NCBI RefSeq assembly: GCF_001949145.1
Contig: NW_019091422.1
Coordinates: 727,586-765,438 of the forward strand
DNA: 37,853 nt
Direction of reading: 5' to 3'
From: Acanthaster planci
Lineage: Eukaryota > Echinodermata > Asteroidea > Valvatida > Acanthasteridae
The position numbers and the translations under genes were made by a program. Positions 34,001-37,853 of this stretch are shown one piece after another. The notes under the pieces were generated by a model. The model ran no database searches, had not been told where the DNA came from, and worked only from the letters and a program-made list of their open reading frames with translations. Numbering within the stretch: position 1 is the stretch's first letter; each line of letters begins with the position of its first letter.

Positions 34001-36418
34001 GGGGGGGAGGAGTGTCAGAGATGAAAGCAAAACCAGCCTGCAGCGACAGACTGGTGAGCGAGGCACACGGTTTTTCTCACCTTGCCATAATTCCACTTCA
34101 CGTCGACTACAGTGCCGGTAAGGTTCGACTGCCAGGCTACCTCTCCGTGCTTGACGGGCAGCTCACATTCGGACTGCAGTCAAGAGAAGAAACAATACAT
34201 TGAAGGGGAAATTGAAATTCATTACGAATTGCTGTTTAAACACAAGCTACATGGACAAGCGGCAAGGTGTGACCAATCTGCAGGAGCAGGAGATTGGAAA
34301 CACCAGATTCACCCATCGGTCTGTCCATGTGCATGTACAGTCAGAAGAGCGCAGTTAATTTTCATCAGCATGCGTACAAATCCATTGTAACTAGGGGCAT
34401 GGCAGCATCTTCGTATTTACTTCATTTCATGTTTTATTTGTAGCAAATTACAAATCCAAGGCAATATTTATTGCTAAGCACAACAAGTCTTCAGATCCTA
34501 GCAAATACAAAGATTTTGTAAAAGGCCTGATTTCACCGCACAGGTCTAGCAGGATTTCTTAATACAGCAATCTAATCGTTCACTGCTCCAAACAAATCAT
34601 GCACAGCCACTTTTGCACTGACTTCTTCACAAAAAATTCTAAGCTTGACCATGGCAAAACTCTCCCCCCCCGAAAAAAAAATCTGCAGTTCCTGACAGTT
34701 TTCTGACATTTTTCGCAATAGCACACGGCCTCAAATTGAAATAAAGCGTAATCCACAGTCCGATTGTTTTTCCCGCGACGGGCTTAGGACGACTCAGGCT
34801 TAAACCCCCCTTAATCTACGTTTAGTAATTGGAATTTGCGGAGAGAGATGCTGTGCAGGCCCCATGCATTTACTCTGGTGCAGACAGATTGCAGCGAGGT
34901 GATGAACCAGTGCATCGGTAAGGCATCCATCTCAGCGCTGCCATGATTCTGTTGTGAAAATGCAGCTGTTGTTGGTTGGAACTCATCTTGAGAAGATAAC
35001 ATCAATGTAGCACATCTCCCAAATTTTCTGAATTCAATTCTCTTAAAGTAAATTTGATTTATTTTTCATTTCATTTCAGCTGCCAACATCACCCAAAACT
35101 GCAGTTCCACAGTTAGAAAATATCTTTGCTTTCACGACAATTATCAAAATTGTTTTTGATCTTACAAGATTCTACAAGCATCAGCAAGATGCAGCATATT
35201 AATAAAAAAAAGGCACCTGCAGATTCCATGCATACATCTCACCTAATCTTATCAAACTTTCAGAGCCAAGCTAAGGCAAACCTGCCCATGACCCTGGTGT
35301 GGACTTTTCAAGGTCACGATGCAATAAACCAAGAACACTGAGATGACGCAAGGGCATAAGCAACCTCGAGTGAATGCACCACTGACTAAATTTAATTCCC
35401 AGCATTTTACTGTCATCACTGACAACTTAATGACAATCATTGACAACTTAGACAATGGGCTGTGTAGATTTTATGACACTGTAAGCCTATTTACAAAACC
35501 AAAACAAATATTGGCGATACATTAAGCGAAGGAAAATATGTAATTATTCTACATGAAATCAATTTTGCATGGTCCACATTTAAAAATGTTCACAACCAAA
35601 CTAAACAATATGAGGCTGTTTTTTATTTTGTTTTAAGTTTAATGGAACCAGACAAAATGTGATTCTACTTCAATCTTGCACTGTCTTGGAAACATGTCAC
35701 TCCTTTCACAAAAGCATACTTTTCTACATCTTTGTTCTTGGTTTCTAACAATAATTCCCATTTTTAAAATAGAACTCAGAAGTGCATGTAGTCCAACTCG
35801 TAGATGACATTTCTCAATTCACTGAAAAAAAATCTACATGTTAAAGTCTGTAAAGGAGAGGCAAAGGCCCAAGAAATTTAACAATAATTTTGTTAAAATC
35901 CATGTGTGAAAGTGCTCAAGGCTTGTTCCATTATAAACACAATGACGCTGTGTCTCAAAAGCCACGACACTGTTTTGGGACACTAAGGCATCGAATAAGA
36001 GGCAAAGAATGTTGCTTTCATCTGATATACGACACCAGTTCCGCGTCCCTGAACCGCAACGCTTAGCAACGGCTTTACCAAAGGGCACAATATTGACCTC
36101 TCTGCCAAAACAACTTTCCAAAATGAAACACTCCCACCATGAACCATTTTATGAACAGCGACTATTATTGGATAAGTTTTTACACCGAAACAAACTTATC
36201 TTGTTGCGAACGCATAGTTCGCCACTCAACTTAGCTCGATACTGGCACGACAGCCTGAAAGCCGATGGGACGGCCGTTCAATTCGTTCGATCACGGTGAC
36301 AAAATGTACAAATTACACTCACCGTGGCACTGGCGATGTTCTCCTTCAGAACCGCCAAATTGACGAAGACGAGGCCCAGGACTGTGACAATCCGCCTGAT
36401 TTTAATCCGGAGCTCCAT
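955..36418 (-). CDS. Seven-exon gene, secreted/membrane ectodomain, PGAP6/TMEM8-like (tentative), 3' incomplete
   Basis: Join, in transcription order: 36418-36323, 34173-34081, 26931-26825, 16956-16793, 15255-15157, 13240-13137, 1071-955. Each boundary is AG/GT, the phases match throughout, and the 780 nt give 260 codons without a stop. Visible: signal peptide at residues 1-32; 13 cysteines (35, 66, 72, 121, 158, 172, 204, 211, 212, 222, 237, 248, 254); N-glycosylation sequons at N49, N76, N219 and N229; two similar strand-loop-strand stretches, residues 146-180 and 200-232, each ending in a Cys-Arg followed by an alternating hydrophobic strand; then the first cysteines of an EGF-like module. 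Family knowledge: PGAP6/TMEM8 proteins have such an ectodomain, an EGF-like module and a seven-pass CREST domain, and human PGAP6 acts as a GPI-directed phospholipase A2 at the cell surface. Only the order of features supports this call; no membrane domain is present. Another EGF-bearing receptor is possible. Exon calls are firm; the family is about 40%. Confidence 0.8.
1496..1752. repeat. Cluster of GAGTGAAA/TTTCACTC palindromes
   Basis: Perfect 14-bp palindrome TTCTTTATAAAGAA at 1496-1509. Near-palindrome GAGTGAAATCACTC at 1580-1593. GGAGTGAGGAAATTTCACTCC at 1663-1683. AGAGTGAATTTTCACTCT with perfect 8-bp arms at 1735-1752. The spaced, related palindromes suggest an old foldback element or satellite fragment. 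Confidence 0.65.
3009..3110. repeat. 63-bp tandem duplication with long G runs
   Basis: GCGGGGAGGGGGCCAACTGT starts at 3009 and again at 3072, each followed by TCATGGGGGG and a G-rich stretch. The first copy has an unbroken G run of about 20. A single N (3071) sits at the junction. It has high potential for G-quadruplex structure on the plus strand and is prone to sequencing error. Confidence 0.8.
3772..3810. repeat. Short 19-bp tandem pair
   Basis: AGCGGGTCCCACGCGTCCG at 3772-3790 and AGCAGGTCCCAAGTGTCCG at 3792-3810 agree at 16 of 19 positions. Only two units are present. Confidence 0.6.
4133..4240 (+). repeat. Dispersed repeat, copy A
   Basis: From GGCATTAGCG through ACCAACATGTGAACC, CGCGTGCGCGAACTCCATT and TCCTGGTTCAAATGGCGTCA to GGGTACTC, this segment aligns along its length with the reverse complement of 24481-24601. 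It has no open frame of note. It could be a SINE fragment (a B-box-like GGTTCAAAT is present) but no A box is clear. Confidence 0.65.
4265..4277. promoter_or_regulatory. X-box-like palindrome
   Basis: GTTGCCCGGCAAC has perfect 6-bp arms around one base, matching the RFX-factor X-box consensus (GTNRCC-N(0-3)-RGYAAC). It lies just downstream of dispersed repeat copy A. Function is inferred from motif only. Confidence 0.35.
5421..5640. repeat. Decayed inverted repeat of CAAGACCA units
   Basis: The left arm (about 5421-5507) repeats ACAAGACCA/CAAGACGATGCG four to five times. The right arm (about 5579-5640) carries the complement (GTCTTGTGTTGGTCTTGTG...TGGTCTTG) with similar spacing, separated by about 70 bases. 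No coding capacity. Confidence 0.65.
9926..10158. mobile_element. AT-rich foldback (MITE-like) element
   Basis: Arms of 21 bp, GTCAGTGACCACTCTTTGAAA at 9926-9946 with its reverse complement at 10138-10158, match at 18 of 21 positions. The similarity continues inward imperfectly: the left arm's CATCCAACCC...AACTGTTACAG pairs with a right-arm CTGTTACC/AATCCAGCAT block. The element is about 233 bp, with no coding frame. Confidence 0.7.
12393..12882. other. Assembly gap (490 N)
   Basis: A run of Ns within intron 6. The sequence resumes at 12883 inside an AAGTCAAGTC-type repeat, so the gap is probably unresolved repeat rather than unique sequence (inference). Open frames spanning it are meaningless. 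Confidence 0.98.
12883..12978. repeat. AAGTCAAGTC-type degenerate repeat flanking the gap
   Basis: AGTCAAGTCAC, AAGTCAAGTCACCAGTCAC and CCAAGTCAAGTGACTTGAGTC recur over about 95 bases. The last part runs into its own reverse complement (CAAGTGACTTG), suggesting a foldback arm. The left portion is lost in the gap. Confidence 0.8.
13137..13240 (-). CDS. Exon 6: second strand-loop unit, contains TACATGTA repeat
   Basis: The exon is 104 nt, phase 1 in and phase 0 out. The donor is strong (AGCACT|GTAAGT). The chosen acceptor is GTGTCTGTGTAG at 13241-13242. A second in-phase acceptor at 13211-13212 would shorten the exon by 30 nt. It encodes residues 187-221: QVANIHVHVERGRNYFCV, then HTNPTCCMVDKPANST, with C204, C211, C212 and sequon N219. 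The segment parallels residues 146-172 of exons 4-5. The stretch IHVHV is written by the palindromic repeat TACATGTACATGTA (13212-13225). The exact start is less sure than the end. Confidence 0.7.
13479..13561. repeat. Two adjacent hairpins built on CCTTGTGGGGTACC
   Basis: CTTGTGGGG (479-487 of 13 kb) pairs with CCCCACAAG ending at 13509. CCTTGTGGGGTACC at 13522-13535 pairs perfectly over 14 bp with GGTACCCCACAAGG at 13548-13561, with a 12-nt loop. Both lie in intron 5, about 240-320 bases upstream of exon 6 in the gene's direction. Confidence 0.8.
15157..15255 (-). CDS. Exon 5: strand-loop-strand with Cys158/Cys172
   Basis: The exon is 99 nt, phase 1 on both sides. The acceptor is GGCTTACCCTTAG and the donor is GTCA|GTGAGA. 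The first two bases complete Ala154 with the last base of exon 4. The product is VYYCQMDHHGDVTISAHC followed by RYTLEFEATTTSEV, that is, a strand, a polar loop bounded by C158 and C172, and a second strand. The other two frames have stops within the exon, which supports this reading. C158 and C172 are a likely disulfide pair (inference). Confidence 0.87.
16793..16956 (-). CDS. Exon 4: beta-rich ectodomain core
   Basis: The exon is 164 nt, phase 2 in and phase 1 out. The acceptor is CGTTCTTTCTCCAG, with a clear pyrimidine tract, and the donor is ATAG|GTGAGT. It encodes residues 99-153 plus one base of Ala154. The start reads FVPGTSFSMQAFRVDLEGF and carries a single cysteine, C121. The end, VEERYLALGSNLFI, reads as a turn followed by a beta strand that continues into exon 5. 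Codon use favours G/C at third positions, unlike the flanking intron. This is the largest exon and among the most convincing. Confidence 0.9.
24481..24601 (-). repeat. Dispersed repeat, copy B
   Basis: Read on the minus strand it has the same block order as copy A: GGCATTAGCG, ACGTGAACCAACACGCGC, GCGTACTCCATTCGTTTG, CTGGTTCTGAATGACGTCAC, TTTGGTACTC. The sequence is diverged but collinear. It lies in intron 3 in the opposite orientation to copy A. Confidence 0.65.
26296..26350. repeat. CAAA-rich simple repeat
   Basis: Imperfect (CAAA)n tract with AACCAAAC, AAACAAACAAAC and CCAACAAAC units. Low complexity. Confidence 0.85.
26825..26931 (-). CDS. Exon 3: Cys-rich ectodomain segment
   Basis: The exon is 107 nt, phase 0 in and phase 2 out. 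The acceptor is CTCATTCCCCAG and the donor is GTCAG|GTAATC. It encodes residues 64-98 plus two bases of Arg99. It opens ENCNSEVSCFGVNGTEN, with C66, C72 and the sequon NGT at N76, and then IPMDVQLKPLQIQRGQLV, an alternating polar/hydrophobic stretch. It is the only open frame here with both splice signals. Confidence 0.88.
28651..28778. mobile_element. Small foldback (MITE-like) element
   Basis: A perfect 13-bp inverted pair, GTGGCGGAACAGT at 28652-28664 and ACTGTTCCGCCAC at 28766-28778, is continued inward by a G run on the left and a C run on the right. Total length is about 128 bp and there is no coding capacity. The shape is that of a non-autonomous DNA element. No clear target-site duplication was identified. 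Confidence 0.7.
30947..30966. repeat. (CA)n microsatellite
   Basis: A short run of about nine CA dinucleotides, followed by an A-rich stretch. Confidence 0.85.
34081..34173 (-). CDS. Exon 2: start of ectodomain
   Basis: This exon of 31 codons is phase 0 on both sides. The acceptor is TTGACTGCAG and the donor is AAG|GTGAGA. It encodes residues 33-63, beginning SECELPVKHGEVAW, with one cysteine (C35), the sequon NLT at N49, and a hydrophobic alternation GTVVDVKW that looks like a beta strand. It joins exon 1 without a split codon. Confidence 0.85.
34174..36322 (-). other. Intron 1
   Basis: This intron is 2,149 bases. It contains a 96-codon plus-strand open frame (36009-36299) without splice signals or recognised domain, and no obvious repeats apart from short A and C runs near 34663-34680. 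Otherwise I see nothing in it. Confidence 0.7.
36323..36418 (-). CDS. Exon 1: start codon and signal peptide
   Basis: The 32 codons run from ATG at 36418 to the donor GTGAGTG at 36322-36316, ending in phase 0. The start has A at -3 and G at +4, a strong initiation context. The peptide has a basic n-region (MELRIKIRR), a hydrophobic core (IVTVLGLVFVNLAVL) and a polar c-region ending in small residues (ASA) that would suit signal peptidase. It could instead be an uncleaved anchor. The surrounding few hundred bases are richer in CpG than the introns, as expected at a 5' end. Confidence 0.85.
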
Positions 36419-36665
36419 CCTCCGTGTTCTTAACTTCAAAAGGGCAGGTATATCGCGGCAGCCGTCAGAGAATACTCCGGAAAGTTTAGCTCCTTAAAGT
36501 TCAGTTTCATGTTGGCAAATGCTGAACTGAATGTTATGTACTAGGCCTACTCACGTCACGTTATCATCCACCTGGCGCTGCGTCTTTTTTTTAACGGTCC
36601 ATTTGAGCGGTCGGATCAAATTGCAGACGTCACCACGCGGTCTCGGCCAGGCCCGCCCTCTGTCG
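36419..36665 (-). promoter_or_regulatory. 5' UTR and probable core promoter
   Basis: Sites read on the minus strand: CRE-like TGACGTGA at 36551-36558, a seven-base CRE core TGACGTC at 36626-36632, an E-box-type CCAGGTGG near 36569-36576, and a GC box GGGCGGGC at 36651-36658. The stretch is GC- and CpG-richer than its surroundings and sits 130-240 bases upstream of the start codon. No convincing TATA box was found; a TTAAATA near 36668-36674 lies beyond the GC box. Regulation by CREB/ATF-type factors is an inference from motifs only. The transcription start cannot be fixed. Confidence 0.5.
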
Positions 36666-37853
36666 TGTATTTAAGAGAACTATTCTTTGCCATAAAGTAA
36701 CCCAGTATTCTGCAGCTTGCTAACTTTCTTTAAACGTGTCGACGGAAATTTGAAATGAATAAAGCCCATATCACACCCTCAAACATAACATACGGTGTAA
36801 ATGCACTTTTTTCACACATACGGTCCTCACTTTTTTCATTCGAAAACCTCAAACCATCAGTCCAATCACATTAAAAGTGGTCGGACTTTTATCTCTTTGG
36901 GTTACCCTACCCTTTCGCAAAGCTCTGTGCATTTTTTCATTTTCACCCACACACAAAAACTTAAATCACCAGCTTCAAGTCAGTTTAGTACATTTTTCAC
37001 ACTTTAATTAAAATGTTTGAAAACTTCATGATCTTACAAAGACTTTACTAAAATCACACAATGAAGACAGTAAAAGAAACAATGAGTCAACAGATAACTC
37101 TACTGCCTGTTCTAAAGTAGCTACCCGGAAACTTTTGATCTCTAACATTCATTATTATCTTGACAAATCTACAAAATAACATGGCCTCTCAACACAGTAG
37201 AAATCAAATAAATCAATCATCATGTACTAAGAGTCTTCAATTAACCATAAACAAATTATTTTCATTTAGTAAATTTATACTTTATTAACAGGTATCTAGG
37301 ACAACATTAATATTTAAATATAACCCCAAATTAAGTTAGGAAGTGACAATGAAACTGGATTTTTGTGTTAGTCTGAACCTGTCTGTACGTAAAAATATAA
37401 CCGGAGCCAGACTTCTTTTTGACTTAAGAACTAACCAGCATCTTGGAAGACTATGCCAAATTTCACTCTGAAAACTGCCAACTTTATACAAAAATCATTC
37501 CCCGCACCTCCAGGCCATTTGAAAAACAAAATGAAGACATTTATTCCAAATTTTGTGGCTTTACTGGGATTGACACGTCAAGGAGTTCCAAACAAAAAAG
37601 ATCTCCACAAGTTTCTAGAATTCCCGAGAAATCATAAAGAATTCCAAGGCTCTTTCCAGAGCCTATCAAGGTTACAAAATGGTCCAGGATATTCGTTACT
37701 TTTCAAAGACATTCCTGAAAGAGGAACGTCCGGGGGCGATTTTCTCTGCCTAATCCACATTTTTTTTTAACCAACTACCTTACTTTTCTTTCAACAAAAC
37801 ACAAGTTTCATCCCTATCATCTTTCACTTTCATTAACCTGAAACCCCCTGGGA
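36666..37853. other. Upstream intergenic DNA
   Basis: AT-rich sequence with no exon-like segment. The open frame at 37453-37770 (+, 105 codons) has biased, low-complexity composition and no recognisable domain. It is treated as chance, although it could belong to a neighbouring gene whose remainder lies to the right. Confidence 0.5.

Larger units (their letters stand above)
26932..34080 (-). other. Intron 2
   Basis: This intron is 7,149 bases. It holds the foldback element at 28651-28778, a (CA)n tract at 30947-30966, several TACATGTA palindromes (for example near 28487, 28796, 29737, 30142 and 32950) and an X-box-like site at 31595-31608. No additional exon is needed by the phases on either side. 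Confidence 0.7.

Noticed and set aside
36009-36299. 96-codon plus-strand frame in intron 1
   Set aside because: No domain, no promoter or poly(A) signal, and an overlapping minus-strand frame of similar length suggests chance.

Overview
This is a metazoan genomic window that is almost entirely non-coding: large introns, old foldback repeats, homopolymer runs and simple repeats. There are no prokaryote-like gene arrays, and nearly all open frames are short and random. The extreme density of the palindrome TACATGTA and its tandem form TACATGTACATGTA, the many G/C homopolymer runs and the palindromic mini-elements suggest a marine invertebrate, probably a non-vertebrate deuterostome such as an echinoderm or lancelet. 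This is an impression from sequence style, not a demonstrated assignment.

One multi-exon gene could be assembled. It lies on the minus strand and covers nearly the whole window. The start codon is at 36418, and seven short exons (36323-36418, 34081-34173, 26825-26931, 16793-16956, 15157-15255, 13137-13240, 955-1071) have AG/GT boundaries. Their phases (0-0, 0-0, 0-2, 2-1, 1-1, 1-0, 0-0) chain without a break into 780 nt, or 260 codons. The protein starts with a signal peptide, then has a cysteine-rich, N-glycosylated, beta-strand-rich ectodomain and the first half of an EGF-like module. It ends in an open donor, so the rest probably lies beyond the left edge. The order of features resembles the extracellular half of the PGAP6/TMEM8 family (ectodomain, EGF-like module, then a seven-pass CREST-type membrane domain). 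That family call is tentative because the diagnostic membrane domain is not in the window.

Layout from right to left. 36420-37853 is the 5' flank, with a CRE-like/GC-box promoter cluster at 36545-36660 and AT-rich DNA beyond it. 955-36418 is the gene with introns of about 1.5-12 kb. 1-954 is the start of a further intron. The introns hold at least two foldback (MITE-like) elements (9926-10158, 28651-28778), a pair of paired hairpins (13479-13561), palindrome clusters (1496-1752), a decayed CAAGAC inverted repeat (5421-5640), two copies of a dispersed repeat in opposite orientation (4133-4240 and 24481-24601), a 63-bp G-rich duplication (3009-3110), and a 490-bp assembly gap (12393-12882) whose right edge is an AAGTCAAGTC-type repeat. 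No RNA genes, CRISPR arrays or intact transposase genes were seen.
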